NCBI RefSeq assembly: GCF_000013745.1
Contig: NC_007925.1
Span: 2,480,001 to 2,544,000, forward strand
Source: Rhodopseudomonas_A palustris_F
Lineage (GTDB): Bacteria > Pseudomonadota > Alphaproteobacteria > Rhizobiales > Xanthobacteraceae
DNA length: 64,000 nucleotides
Reading direction: 5' to 3'
Shown here: positions 11,416 through 20,028 of the stretch, in pieces
Layout: every line of letters begins with the position of its first letter
Numbering within the stretch: the stretch's first letter is position 1
Position numbers and translations under genes: made by a program
Notes under the pieces: model-generated
Databases searched by the model: none
What the model saw: the letters and a program-made list of their open reading frames with translations, nothing else
What the model was told of the DNA's origin: nothing

Positions 11416-11706
11416 ATGACCCAGCAGGTGCGAATGCAAGATCGTCGTGACGGCGCCTGGCTGACGGGCCTGGTCGATGCGATCGAATCGGTCTCGACCC
11501 CCGCCGTGCACGCGCAGCCTTGCGATCCGGCATTGCTCGCCGCCGCGGAACAATACTTGGCGCGAGAGCAATCGGCGCGAGAATATCTGGCGCGGCCCTG
11601 CGCCATTGATGGGGCGGCGTCCCGCGCATCCGTCATTCGCCCGCGAGTTGAAATTGCGGACGCTGACGGCGTTCGATCTCGCGCAGCCGACCTTCTTCAC
11701 GCGTGA
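11416..11706 (+). CDS. Possible small protein, doubtful
   Basis: A 96-codon frame begins with ATG behind a GAGGGT site eight bases upstream. The first 60 residues (for example WLTGLVDAIESVSTPAVH and LLAAAEQYLAREQSAREYL) look protein-like, with helix-forming composition and G/C-rich third positions. The last 25 codons overlap the 3' end of the opposite-strand cfa gene and look like its shadow. It could be a short lineage-specific gene, a decayed gene, or chance. I recognise no family. Confidence 0.3.
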   Translation: MTQQVRMQDRRDGAWLTGLVDAIESVSTPAVHAQPCDPALLAAAEQYLAREQSAREYLARPCAIDGAASRASVIRPRVEIADADGVRSRAADLLHA

Positions 11707-12883
11707 TGTAATCCCGGGTGATCGGGACGACGCCCTGACGCTTGGCGAGCTGGATCTGGAACACCATGGTGTTCTGCTTGCGGAAGGTCATTTCCGAGGC
11801 CGCCAGATAGAACTCCCACATCCGCACGAATCGCTCGTCGTACAGCCGCGCCGCTTCCTCGCGCCGCGCCAGGAAGCGCTCGCGCCAGGCCTTCAGGGTG
11901 TCGGCATAATGCAGCCGCAGGATTTCGATGTCGCACACCAATAGACCGGCGCGCTCAATCGCGGGCAGCACCTCGGATAGCGCCGGCAGATAGCCGCCGG
12001 GAAAGATGTACTTGGCAATCCAGGGGTTGGTGATTCCCGGCTGCTCGGAGCGGCCGATCGAATGCAGCAGCATCACGCCGTCCGGGGCCAGCAACTCGGC
12101 GCAGCGTTGGAAGTAGGTGGCGAAATGCGCCACCCCGACGTGTTCGAACATCCCGACCGAAACGATGCGATCGAACGGGCCTGGGACGTCGCGATAATCC
12201 TGCAGCAGAAACCGCGCCTTTTCGGCAAGATTCTTCTCCGCGGCGCGGGCATTCGAGAGTTGCAATTGCTCTCGAGACAACGTCACGCCGGTGACGTCGG
12301 CGCCCAAGGTTCCGGCCAAGTACAGTCCCAGCCCGCCCCATCCCGAGCCGATGTCGAGCAGCCGCTGGCCGGGCCGGATCATCAGCTTGGCGGCGATATG
12401 GCGTTTCTTGGCGCGTTGCGCATCGTCCAGCGTGGCCTTGGGGTCTTCGAAATAACCGCAGCTGTATTGCCGGTCGGCGTCGAGGAAAAGCGAATACAGC
12501 CGGCGATCGAGATCGTAGTGATGCGCGACGTTGCGGCGGGCGCGGCGCCGCGGATTGAACTGCTGCAAGCTGCGCAGCAGATAGCGCACCCACCACAGCG
12601 GCTTGCCCCAGCGCGGCGACAGATCGGGCTGGTCCATCACGATCGCCAGCACGTCGGCAATGCTGCCGCGCTCGACTACGAAGCTGCCGTCCATGTAGAT
12701 TTCGCCGAACGCCAATTCGGGATCGAGCAACAACCGACGTTGCGCCTTGGCGGTCAGAAACCTCGCTGCTACTGGTTGTCCCGTGCCGTCGCCGCAGGTG
12801 AAGCGGGTGCCGGCGGCGGTGGCAAACGTGATGTTGCCGCGACGGATGAAGCGCGACAGGAAAAAGCGCAGTAGGCTGTCCAT
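11633..12883 (-). CDS. Cyclopropane-fatty-acyl-phospholipid synthase family methyltransferase
   Basis: Uses S-adenosylmethionine to methylenate cis double bonds of membrane phospholipid acyl chains. Family features are the N-terminal segment with DPELAFGEIYMDGSFVVE, then NVAHHYDLDRRLYSLFLD and YSCGYF. The SAM-binding loop is LLDIGSGWGGLGLYLA near residue 180, followed by GVTLSREQ and VSVGMFEHVG. The C-terminal part has IFPGGYLPALSEV and LHYADTLKAWRERF. At 416 residues it is slightly longer than E. coli Cfa. It is divergent from the tailed cytochrome gene. Confidence 0.88.
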   Translation of the reverse strand: MDSLLRFFLSRFIRRGNITFATAAGTRFTCGDGTGQPVAARFLTAKAQRRLLLDPELAFGEIYMDGSFVVERGSIADVLAIVMDQPDLSPRWGKPLWWVRYLLRSLQQFNPRRRARRNVAHHYDLDRRLYSLFLDADRQYSCGYFEDPKATLDDAQRAKKRHIAAKLMIRPGQRLLDIGSGWGGLGLYLAGTLGADVTGVTLSREQLQLSNARAAEKNLAEKARFLLQDYRDVPGPFDRIVSVGMFEHVGVAHFATYFQRCAELLAPDGVMLLHSIGRSEQPGITNPWIAKYIFPGGYLPALSEVLPAIERAGLLVCDIEILRLHYADTLKAWRERFLARREEAARLYDERFVRMWEFYLAASEMTFRKQNTMVFQIQLAKRQGVVPITRDYITREEGRLREIERRQRPQFQLAGE

Positions 12884-13102
12884 CGGTTACGTCCCATGAA
12901 ACGCATGGTGAGAACCCGCGGGTGACCTCCCAGGAATCGAAATAGGCGCGGCGTTGCGCGGCGCCAAGAGTTTGGACACGTGCAAAAAAATACCAGCTGT
13001 TATGTTCACAGGGATGCGTCATCTGGGTGCTTCCATTCACGGCCCAATCGGCTAAAAGGTGACCGCCGCGCTGCCGGCGCTACCCACATCTGGAGGATTC
13101 GA

Positions 13103-14113
13103 ATGTCGAGCCGAGCGCTCAGTTTAGCGACGGTCGTGCTGCTGATCGGTGGCGCCATGGCGCAGCCGGCACAGGCTCAGAACCTCGAAGCCGGAAAGAG
13201 CCCATCGCAGATTTTCGCCGGCGCCTGTACGGTGTGTCACAAGAGTCCGCGCGGGCTGCTGCGGACCGTGGCGCCGGGCGCGCTGCCGGGCTATCTGCGC
13301 CAGCACTACACCACCAGCAGCGACATGGCGGCGCTGTTGAGCGCCTATCTGATCTCCAACGGCGCCACTGATACGCGCTATGGCGTCGCGCCGGCCAAGC
13401 CGGGCCGCGACGGCAAGCCGGAAGCCGCGCCCGGTGCGGCACCCGATCAGGCGGAAGGCCGCCCCAGCCGCCGCCAGCGCCAGGAAGCGCAGCCGCGGGA
13501 GGCCGCACCGCCCAACGCCGACGGTTTGCCGCCGCAGGAGGCCACCCCCGGCCGGCGCCATCGCAATGCCAAGCGCCAGGCCAAGCCCGAAGCGGAGAAG
13601 CCCGCGATCGCGGCGCCGGCCGTCGAAGGCGAGCCGCCCGCGGTGGTCGAGGAGAAGCCGGCGCCCCGGCAAAAGAAGAGCAAGAAGGGCAAGCATCGTC
13701 GCGAGGCCAAGCCGGAGCCGGCTGATGCGGTGAAGACCGCTCCCGCCGCCACCGAGCCGGCGAAGAGCGAACCGGCCAAAACCGCGCCTGCGAAAGACGA
13801 CGCCGCGAAATCTGATGCGCCGAAGTCTGAAGCTCCCAAGGTCGAGGCCCCCAAAGTCGAGGCCCCCAAGGCCGAGGTCCCCAAGGCCGAGCCGATCAGG
13901 TCCGAACCCGCCAAGCCGGTGGAGCCGGCAGCATCCGAGCCGGCGAAATCCGAACCGGTGCCGCTGCGGTCCGATCCGGTGCCCGCGGTGACTCCGGCGC
14001 CGAAGGCCAGTGACGGCGAGTCTTCGCCGAACCCGCGTCCCTCGGCCTCAGAGGGGGCGGCGTCGCCGGCCACGCCGGCGCCTGCCGACGAGATGGTGCC
14101 GCCGCTGAAATAG
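13103..14113 (+). CDS. c-type cytochrome-like protein with long low-complexity tail
   Basis: The ATG follows a strong TGGAGGA site; an upstream in-frame start is ignored. A signal peptide occupies about residues 1-25 (LATVVLLIGGAMA...AQA). One haem-attachment motif C42-T-V-C45-H46 sits in FAGACTVCHKSPRG. About 50 residues of compact sequence follow, with YLRQHYTTSSDMAALLSAYL, the only place for a distal ligand. From residue ~95 to 336 the protein is an Ala/Pro/Lys/Glu-rich tail with short tandem units such as KVEAPKVEAPKAEVPKAE. The tail is probably disordered and periplasmic. Function is unknown. A bidirectional terminator follows. Confidence 0.8.
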   Translation: MSSRALSLATVVLLIGGAMAQPAQAQNLEAGKSPSQIFAGACTVCHKSPRGLLRTVAPGALPGYLRQHYTTSSDMAALLSAYLISNGATDTRYGVAPAKPGRDGKPEAAPGAAPDQAEGRPSRRQRQEAQPREAAPPNADGLPPQEATPGRRHRNAKRQAKPEAEKPAIAAPAVEGEPPAVVEEKPAPRQKKSKKGKHRREAKPEPADAVKTAPAATEPAKSEPAKTAPAKDDAAKSDAPKSEAPKVEAPKVEAPKAEVPKAEPIRSEPAKPVEPAASEPAKSEPVPLRSDPVPAVTPAPKASDGESSPNPRPSASEGAASPATPAPADEMVPPLK

Positions 14114-14181
14114 CGGCACATCGCGGCGGACCGGCAACGTCAAGCCGGCCCCGCCGCAACTTGCTCGCTCTGTCGATACAG

Positions 14182-14218
14182 AAAAGCCCGACCTGATGAG
14201 ATCAGGCCGGGCTTTTTG
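14182..14218. terminator. Rho-independent terminator, usable in both directions
   Basis: An A-tract precedes the stem GCCCGACCTGAT-gag-ATCAGGCCGGGC, which is near perfect with one mismatch. A run of T follows. The arrangement suits the end of the cytochrome gene on the plus strand and the rpsF-rplI operon from the other side. Confidence 0.85.
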
Positions 14219-14443
14219 TTGCGAGTTCGGCTCCGGCCTGAGCGCCGAGCCGGATGGATGAAACGCCGAGATCGCCAGACAAGCGCGCCCCGGACGCAGC
14301 GCAACGCGCCGCGCTCGCGGCGTGGTGCGCTGCAGAGCCGGGGCCGTTACGGAACGCAGCGCTCGTAACTGTGCCGGTTCTGCGGAGCAGCGCGAAGGGC
14401 GCTGCCCCGCGCCCGGGACGCGATCCCGGTGAGTAGCGCCGGC

Positions 14444-15040
14444 TTACTTGTCGCCGGCTTCTTCTTCCTGCTCGCCGTCGTTATGCGCTTCCGGATCGAA
14501 GAACTCGCCGGCGGCGGCCAGCGCCTCGGCGGCGGCGTCCTGGTCTTCCTGGCGGGTCGAGATGTCTTCGCCGCGGTTGATGCGCTCGGCCTCCAGCGCG
14601 CTGCGCGCCACCGTCACCGACACCGAGACTTCGACTTCCGGATGCACGGCGATCGAGATGCTGTGCTTGCCGATGGTCTTGACCGGGTGGTCGAGCAGCA
14701 CCTGGCTGCGTTCGATGTGAACGCCGTCGGCGGTGAACTGGGAGATGATGTCACGCACCGTGACCGAGCCGAACAGCTGGCCGGTTTCGGAGGCCTGGCG
14801 CAGCACCACCACGTTGCGACCGTCGATCTTCTCGGCGACCTTGATGGCCTCGGCCTTGGCTTCGATGTTGCGGGCCTCGAGGTCGGCCTTCATGTGCTCG
14901 TACTTGGCGCGGTTGTCGGTGGTGGCGCGCAGCGCCTTGCCGCGCGGCAACAGGAAGTTGCGCGCAAAGCCGTGCTTGACCTTGACGACTTCGCCCATCT
15001 GACCAAGCTTGGCGACGCGCTCCAGCAAAATGACTTCCAT
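14444..15040 (-). CDS. rplI: 50S ribosomal protein L9
   Basis: L9 binds 23S rRNA and projects from the large subunit. The N-terminal rRNA-binding domain is clear (MEVILLERVAKLGQMGEVV, then GFARNFLLPRGKALRAT). The long central helix and the C-terminal domain follow (DGVHIERSQVLL, HPEVEVSVSVTV). At 198 residues it exceeds the usual 148; the extra acidic tail (about residues 155-198, ending EQEEEAGDK) is common in this order. A strong AAGGAG site lies before the ATG. It is the last gene of the rpsF operon. Confidence 0.97.
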   Translation of the reverse strand: MEVILLERVAKLGQMGEVVKVKHGFARNFLLPRGKALRATTDNRAKYEHMKADLEARNIEAKAEAIKVAEKIDGRNVVVLRQASETGQLFGSVTVRDIISQFTADGVHIERSQVLLDHPVKTIGKHSISIAVHPEVEVSVSVTVARSALEAERINRGEDISTRQEDQDAAAEALAAAGEFFDPEAHNDGEQEEEAGDK

Positions 15041-15091
15041 GGTGTTCTCCTTGTGGGTTGAATAGCAATCTGTTGCGGATGTGGTGGCGGA

Positions 15092-16054
15092 TCAGGACAG
15101 CGGGACCGGCGGCTTGCTGCGTTGCAGGTAGCGCTGTCGAAAATTGAAAATCGCGTCGGCGAGCCCGAGCACGACCAGCAGCAGCACCGGCCAGCCGAAC
15201 ACCATCACCAGCGCGTAGCTCGAACTCAGCCAGAAGCCGCGATGCTTGATCGCCCGCGTCAGGGTGTGCAGCGTCGCAAGGCCGTTCAGCGCGTAAGCCA
15301 TCATCAATGCGGTGGTGGTGGTCTGCGCGATCATGCCGACGAGGCCGCCGAGGAAGCTCAAGCCGATCGCCAGCGACAGCACCGCCAGCGTCATCGGCGG
15401 CAGCGTCGCGGCATTGAGGTCGGGCCACGGCCGTTGCAGCCGCCCCGATAGCGCGGTGACCTTGCCGGCGAGCCAAAGGTTCAGCGTCAGCGTCATCATC
15501 GCCACGATCGCCGCCGCCGCCGGCGCGATCTTGACCAGCGCGTCGACCAGCTGCTCGGCTTCGCCCGGGGTGGCGTTGTCGCGGGTGCCGATCACGCGCA
15601 GCATGCCGCGGCGCAGCGCGTCGTTGATGCTGTCGCTGTCGGTGCCCAGCGTGAACAGCGCCGCCATCGTGGTCAGCACCGCGAGGCCTGCGGTCCAGGC
15701 GACGACGCGGCCGACCGGATACCATTCCATTGCGGGCGGCTCGCCGGCCGGCGAGGGACCGGGCGACGCTGGACGGCCGAGCAGCGCGAGGTGGCCGAGC
15801 CAGCAGGCCGGCAGCACCACGGTGATCATAAAGGCTGCGAAATACGGAAAGCCGACCAGCAGGCCGAGTCCGGCCCCGGCGATCAGGCCGCCCGCGGCGG
15901 CGCCCGCGGCGCTCCAGCCCAATGCTGCGACCATCAGCGGCAGCGGGGCGAGGTAGAACAACAGCAGCGAGATCACCGCGCCCGAAATGATCGAGGCGAA
16001 CATCAGCGCCGACGCAGAGCCGGCCGCAAGCGTGATCAGGGCGGTGAAGATCAT
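15092..16054 (-). CDS. DUF2232 polytopic membrane protein
   Basis: This 320-residue protein has about eight hydrophobic segments and fits the DUF2232/YybS-like family. Members sit between rpsR and rplI in many alphaproteobacteria, as here. I chose the ATG giving MIFTALITLAAG, since the upstream residues (MVGVDTASNRSKG) are atypical and AGGAG lies before this ATG. Its function is not established. The consistent position in the small ribosomal operon is the best clue, with no enzymatic motif visible. Confidence 0.8.
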   Translation of the reverse strand: MIFTALITLAAGSASALMFASIISGAVISLLLFYLAPLPLMVAALGWSAAGAAAGGLIAGAGLGLLVGFPYFAAFMITVVLPACWLGHLALLGRPASPGPSPAGEPPAMEWYPVGRVVAWTAGLAVLTTMAALFTLGTDSDSINDALRRGMLRVIGTRDNATPGEAEQLVDALVKIAPAAAAIVAMMTLTLNLWLAGKVTALSGRLQRPWPDLNAATLPPMTLAVLSLAIGLSFLGGLVGMIAQTTTTALMMAYALNGLATLHTLTRAIKHRGFWLSSSYALVMVFGWPVLLLVVLGLADAIFNFRQRYLQRSKPPVPLS

Positions 16055-16201
16055 CAGCTGTCCCGCTCCTTTCGAGCGGTTAGAGGCCGTATCGACCCCA
16101 ACCATCGGCGCGCGGAACGACCCGACGCCTTATGAAAAATGGCATGTAGCAGCGGCAAGGAGCAAGGACCCGCGGCGCGAACGCCGCGGGTCGTAACAGG
16201 T

Positions 16202-16441
16202 TTAGCGAATCACGTAGGGCAGCAGACCGAGGAAACGCGAGCGCTTGATGGCGCGGGCGAGTTCACGCTGCTTCTTGGCGGAGACGGCGGTGATGCGGCT
16301 CGGCACGATCTTGCCGCGCTCGGAAACGTAACGCATCAACAGCTTGGAATCCTTGTAGTCGATCTTCGGCGCGTTCGGACCCGTAAACGGGCAGGTCTTG
16401 CGGCGGCGGAAAAACGGACGGCGGGCACCTGCTTCAGCCAT
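16202..16441 (-). CDS. rpsR: 30S ribosomal protein S18
   Basis: Small basic protein of the 30S platform that pairs with S6. The sequence has RRPFFRRRKTCPFTG, then DYKDSKLLMRYVSERGKIVPSRIT and the end RELARAIKRSRFLGLLPYV, all standard. Length is 79. The start lies 5 bases after the rpsF stop, and its ribosome site (GAGGAG) overlaps the rpsF end, so translational coupling is likely. Confidence 0.97.
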   Translation of the reverse strand: MAEAGARRPFFRRRKTCPFTGPNAPKIDYKDSKLLMRYVSERGKIVPSRITAVSAKKQRELARAIKRSRFLGLLPYVIR

Positions 16442-16446
16442 GATTC

Positions 16447-16953
16447 TTACTCCTCAGTCGCTGCGGCGGGGGCGGGGGCGGCGTCGTCGCGCGGACGGCG
16501 CGGACCACGGTCACCACGGAAACCGCCGCCTTCACGGTCGCCGCCACGGAAACCACCTTCACGATCGCCACGGAAGCCGCCTTCGCGGTCGCCACGGAAA
16601 CCGCCGCGGTCGTCGCGATCGCGATCGCGGTCGGCCTTGCGCATCATCGCCGACGGGCCTTCTTCGAGTTCATCGACGCGCACGGTCAGATAACGGATGA
16701 CGTCTTCGTTGATGCGCTCCTGGCGCTCGACTTCGGCGACCACCGCGGAGGGGCCGTCGATGTTCAACAGCACGAAATGCGCCTTGCGGTTCTTGTGCAT
16801 GCGGTAGGTAAGCGAGCGCACGCCCCAGGATTCCATCTTGACGACTTTGCCGCCGAGACCTTCGATCACGCTGGTGATCTGGGTCGTCAGTTCTTCCACC
16901 TGCTGGGTGCTCGCATCCTGACGCGCGAGAAAAACATGCTCATAAAGAGGCAT
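16447..16953 (-). CDS. rpsF: 30S ribosomal protein S6 with Gly/Arg-rich tail
   Basis: S6 heterodimerises with S18 on the 30S platform. The domain runs from MPLYEHVFLARQDAS to RYLTVRVDELEEG. The ATG is chosen because it gives the normal N-terminus and has an AAAGGA site; a longer frame upstream is not used. After residue ~105 comes a tail of tandem GGFRGDRE-type units, ending in an acidic, Ala-rich segment. The tail is probably disordered and RNA-binding. E. coli S6 instead has a Glu-tail. The 5' leader is about 185 bases long, from the promoter at 17145. Confidence 0.97.
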   Translation of the reverse strand: MPLYEHVFLARQDASTQQVEELTTQITSVIEGLGGKVVKMESWGVRSLTYRMHKNRKAHFVLLNIDGPSAVVAEVERQERINEDVIRYLTVRVDELEEGPSAMMRKADRDRDRDDRGGFRGDREGGFRGDREGGFRGGDREGGGFRGDRGPRRPRDDAAPAPAAATEE

Positions 16954-17138
16954 GGCTGTCCTTTCCAAGGTTAGCGCGGGTCCCGGCGGCAAGCCCTTCG
17001 AACCCTTCGGAAAGGACTCGAGAATGCTCAGAAGGCGGAAGCACGGGACGACGGACCTACTGGCCCTGCCGCATCAAGATCGCCTGAAAGGTGAAATTGC
17101 TGAGACCGTCCGTTCAGCTCCCGGCCGGGATCTGCGGA
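16954..17138 (-). other. rpsF 5' leader, possible structured control region
   Basis: The transcript from the promoter at 17145-17172 would have a leader of about 185 bases. Close to the start codon it can pair AAGGGTT (plus-strand 17001-17007) with AACCTT (about 16967-16972), enclosing a G/C-rich inner segment with GCCGCCGGGA. Many rpsF mRNAs carry an S6:S18 autoregulatory hairpin with a conserved CCG. This may be one, but I cannot confirm the fold by eye. Confidence 0.3.
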
Positions 17139-17144
17139 TGCGCG

Positions 17145-17172
17145 GTTATACGGATTTTGCGGGGAATGGCAA
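17145..17172 (-). promoter_or_regulatory. Likely sigma-70 promoter for the rpsF operon
   Basis: On the minus strand TTGCCA is followed by 16 bases and TATAAC. Both hexamers are close to consensus. It lies about 190 bases before the rpsF start and no other gene is between them. Confidence 0.55.
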
Positions 17173-17410
17173 GCGACGCTGGCCGGGAACCCGACCCATG
17201 CGAATGGCTGAGGCCGGCCGCCGGCGGTCCGCTTGACAGAACCGCCCGCCGCAGTGTCTTACGGCCCGGCTTGCCGCGCGGTCCGGCAAATCCAGCCGAT
17301 TTGCAGGGATAACGCGCAGAATTTGATCGGAACAGCTCGTTTGGCGCGTGGCTCGGGCTCATGGCTCGTCCGGCCGCTGGAGCGACAGCTTCCCAGCATC
17401 GGGGAATAAA

Positions 17411-18370
17411 ATGACCGCAGCATTCACCTTTCCGGGCCAGGGGTCGCAGGCGGTCGGCATGGGCAAGGCCTTGGCCGAGGCGTTTCCGGCGGCGCGCGCG
17501 GTGTTCGACGAGGTCGATTCGGCGCTCGGCGAAAAGCTCACCGCGACGATCTGGGACGGCCCGGCCGAGACCCTGCAACTCACCGAGAACGCCCAGCCGG
17601 CACTGATGGCGGTGTCGCTGGCCACCTTGCGGGTGCTGGAAACCGAAGCCGGATTTTCGGTGGCGCGGCACGCCGCCTTCGTCGCCGGCCATTCGCTCGG
17701 GGAATATTCCGCGCTGGCCGCGGCCGGCAGCCTGACGATCAGCGACACCGCGCGGCTGCTGCGGACCCGCGGCCTCGCGATGCAGAAGGCGGTTCCGGTC
17801 GGAGTCGGCGCGATGGCGGCGCTGCTCGGGCTCGATTTCGACACCGCGGTGGCGGTGGCGCAGGAGGCGGCGCAGGGCGAGGTCTGCCAGGCAGCCAATG
17901 ATAACGGCGGCGGTCAGGTGGTGGTGTCGGGCGCCAAGGCCGCGGTCGAACGCGCGCTCGAGATCGCCAAGGCCAAGGGCGCCAAGCGCGCGCTGCTGCT
18001 GCCGGTATCCGCGCCGTTCCATTGCACGCTGATGCAGCCCGCCGCCGAGGCGATGGCGCAGGCGCTGGCGGATGTGACGATTCTGCCGCCGGCGGCGCCG
18101 CTGGTCGCCAACGTGCTGGCGAGCCCGGTCACCGCGCCGGACGAGATCCGTCGCCTCTTGGTCGAGCAGGTCACCGGCACGGTGCGCTGGCGCGAATCGG
18201 TGGCCTTCATGGCCAGCCAGGGCGTGACGCATTTCTTCGAGATCGGCGCCGGCAAGGTGTTGAGCGGCCTGGTCAAGCGCATCGCCGACGGCGCGGTGGG
18301 GATCGCGGTCGGCGGTCCCAACGATATCGAACCGGCGAAGCAGGCGCTGGCGGCCTCCGGCGCCGCGTGA
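17411..18370 (+). CDS. fabD: Malonyl-CoA:ACP transacylase
   Basis: Transfers malonate from CoA to ACP to feed fatty acid elongation. GQGSQ lies at residues 9-13, the nucleophile Ser95 in GHSLGEYSA, and the catalytic His near VSAPFHCTLM. The ATG follows GGGGA and gives MTAAFTFPGQGSQ; frame upstream is ignored. A TTGACA at 17233-17238 could be a -35 box, but no good -10 follows. In many relatives fabG follows directly. Here an antisense permease gene intervenes. Confidence 0.96.
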   Translation: MTAAFTFPGQGSQAVGMGKALAEAFPAARAVFDEVDSALGEKLTATIWDGPAETLQLTENAQPALMAVSLATLRVLETEAGFSVARHAAFVAGHSLGEYSALAAAGSLTISDTARLLRTRGLAMQKAVPVGVGAMAALLGLDFDTAVAVAQEAAQGEVCQAANDNGGGQVVVSGAKAAVERALEIAKAKGAKRALLLPVSAPFHCTLMQPAAEAMAQALADVTILPPAAPLVANVLASPVTAPDEIRRLLVEQVTGTVRWRESVAFMASQGVTHFFEIGAGKVLSGLVKRIADGAVGIAVGGPNDIEPAKQALAASGAA

Positions 18371-18401
18371 GCCCGCGGCTCACGCGGCCGTTGCTTAGAG
18401 C

Positions 18402-19793
18402 TCAGACCGTCGCCAGCATGTCGTCGGGGGCGGCGCTGTGGCGCTGATGCGCGGTGAAGCGGAAGTAACCGTAGGCCAGCCCCATCAGCACCACGAACAG
18501 CAGCGTTAGCATCCCATTGAACCACACCATGGCGCCGAGGCAGACCAGCGCCAGCGCGAAGGCGATCGCCGGAAAAACCGGATAGAACGGCGCGCGGAAC
18601 GGCCGCGGCATCGACGGCTCGCTGCGCCGCAGTTTGAACAGCGCCGCCATCGACGTCAGATACATCACGATGGCGCCGAGCACCGACATCGTCACGATGT
18701 TGGCGGTCAGCGTCTGGCCGCCGAACTGCACCCATTCGTCGCTGAAGATCGCCACGATGCCGATCACGCCGCCGGCCAACAGCGCGCGGTGCGGGGTGTT
18801 GAAGCGCGGACTGAGCGCTGCGAACATCGCCGGCAGATAGCCCGCCCGCGACAGCGCGAAGATCTGCCGCGAATAGCCCATGATGATGCCGTGGAACGAG
18901 GCGACCAGGCCGAACAGCCCGATCCACACCAGCATGTGCAGCCATCCCGAGTTGTCGCCGACCACCACCTTCATCGCCTGCGGCAACGGATCGTTGATGT
19001 TGGACAGCTTGCTCCAGTCGCCGACGCCGCCGGCGAAGATCATCACGCCGAATGCCAGCAGCACCAAAGTGAGAATGCCGCCGATATAGGCGCGCGGAAT
19101 GGTGCGCTGCGGGTGGTGGGCCTCTTCGGCGGCCATCGCGGCGCCTTCGATGGCGAGGAAGAACCAGATCGCAAACGGGATCGAGGCGAAGATTCCGGAG
19201 ATCGCCGCGCCGTTGAACGCGTTGCTCCCGGCCCAGCCATTGGCGACGAAGTTCGATAGCGACCAGCCCGGCAGCACCACGCCCATGAACACCAGCAATT
19301 CGAAGATCGCCAGCACGGTGACGAACAGTTCAAAGGCGGCGGCGATGCCGATGCCGATCCAGTTCAGCCCGATGAAGATCACATAGGCGCCGAGCGCGAA
19401 CCATTTCGGGTTGATGCCGGGGAATTGCACATTGAGGTAAGCGCCGATCGCCAGGGCGATGGCCGGCGGCGCGAACACGAATTCCACCAGCGTGGCAAAG
19501 CCGGCGATGAAGCCGCCGGTCGGCCCGAAGGCGCGTCGCGCATAGGCGAACGGACCGCCGGCGTGCGGGATTGCGGTGGAGAGTTCGGTGAAGCTGAAAA
19601 TGAAAGTCGTGTACATCGTTGCCACCAGCACGGTGGCGACCAGGAAGCCCAAGGTGCCGGCGCTGGCCCAGCCGAAGCTCCAGCCGAAATATTCGCCTGA
19701 TATCACCAGTCCGACGGCGATTCCCCAGAGCTGGACGGGACCGAGCACCTTCTTCAGGCCCGGGGATGGTGGCGTGCTCGTGCTGATCGACAT
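18402..19793 (-). CDS. APC-family permease, ethanolamine permease-like
   Basis: The 463-residue protein has about 12 membrane segments of the amino acid/polyamine/organocation superfamily. The start region GPVQLWGIAVGLVISGEYFGWS and the segment EGAAMAAEEAHHPQRTIPRAYI resemble the ethanolamine permease group. The ATG giving MSISTSTPPS is preferred because a GGAGG site lies just upstream. No ethanolamine ammonia-lyase genes are nearby, so the substrate stays open. The gene is antisense between fabD and fabG. Confidence 0.82.
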   Translation of the reverse strand: MSISTSTPPSPGLKKVLGPVQLWGIAVGLVISGEYFGWSFGWASAGTLGFLVATVLVATMYTTFIFSFTELSTAIPHAGGPFAYARRAFGPTGGFIAGFATLVEFVFAPPAIALAIGAYLNVQFPGINPKWFALGAYVIFIGLNWIGIGIAAAFELFVTVLAIFELLVFMGVVLPGWSLSNFVANGWAGSNAFNGAAISGIFASIPFAIWFFLAIEGAAMAAEEAHHPQRTIPRAYIGGILTLVLLAFGVMIFAGGVGDWSKLSNINDPLPQAMKVVVGDNSGWLHMLVWIGLFGLVASFHGIIMGYSRQIFALSRAGYLPAMFAALSPRFNTPHRALLAGGVIGIVAIFSDEWVQFGGQTLTANIVTMSVLGAIVMYLTSMAALFKLRRSEPSMPRPFRAPFYPVFPAIAFALALVCLGAMVWFNGMLTLLFVVLMGLAYGYFRFTAHQRHSAAPDDMLATV

Positions 19794-20028
19794 AAAGGCC
19801 TCCTGTTGCCAGTCGCTTGGCCAGCGCGTTCGCGCCGTGTTGTACAAATGTCATGCAAGACAGGTGCCATGGCCGCGCGGGCCGATCCGCGCTTTCCGCC
19901 GCGCGAAATGAATCGAAGTGTCAAGCGCGTGGATCATTGACGGCGGCGGCTTTGTCGCGGCATTTCGCGCTGATCTTCGGCCGGGCCGAGACGGCGGCCT
20001 GGCCCGCCGATGCTGCAAGGAGACTGGG

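Noticed and set aside
14254..14436. A 60-codon frame between the terminator and rplI
   Set aside because: No ribosome site; composition is Ala/Pro/Arg-rich as expected by chance in high-GC DNA.
17233..17261. TTGACA as a fabD promoter
   Set aside because: No sequence like TATAAT at 15-19 bases downstream; kept only as a remark in the fabD entry.
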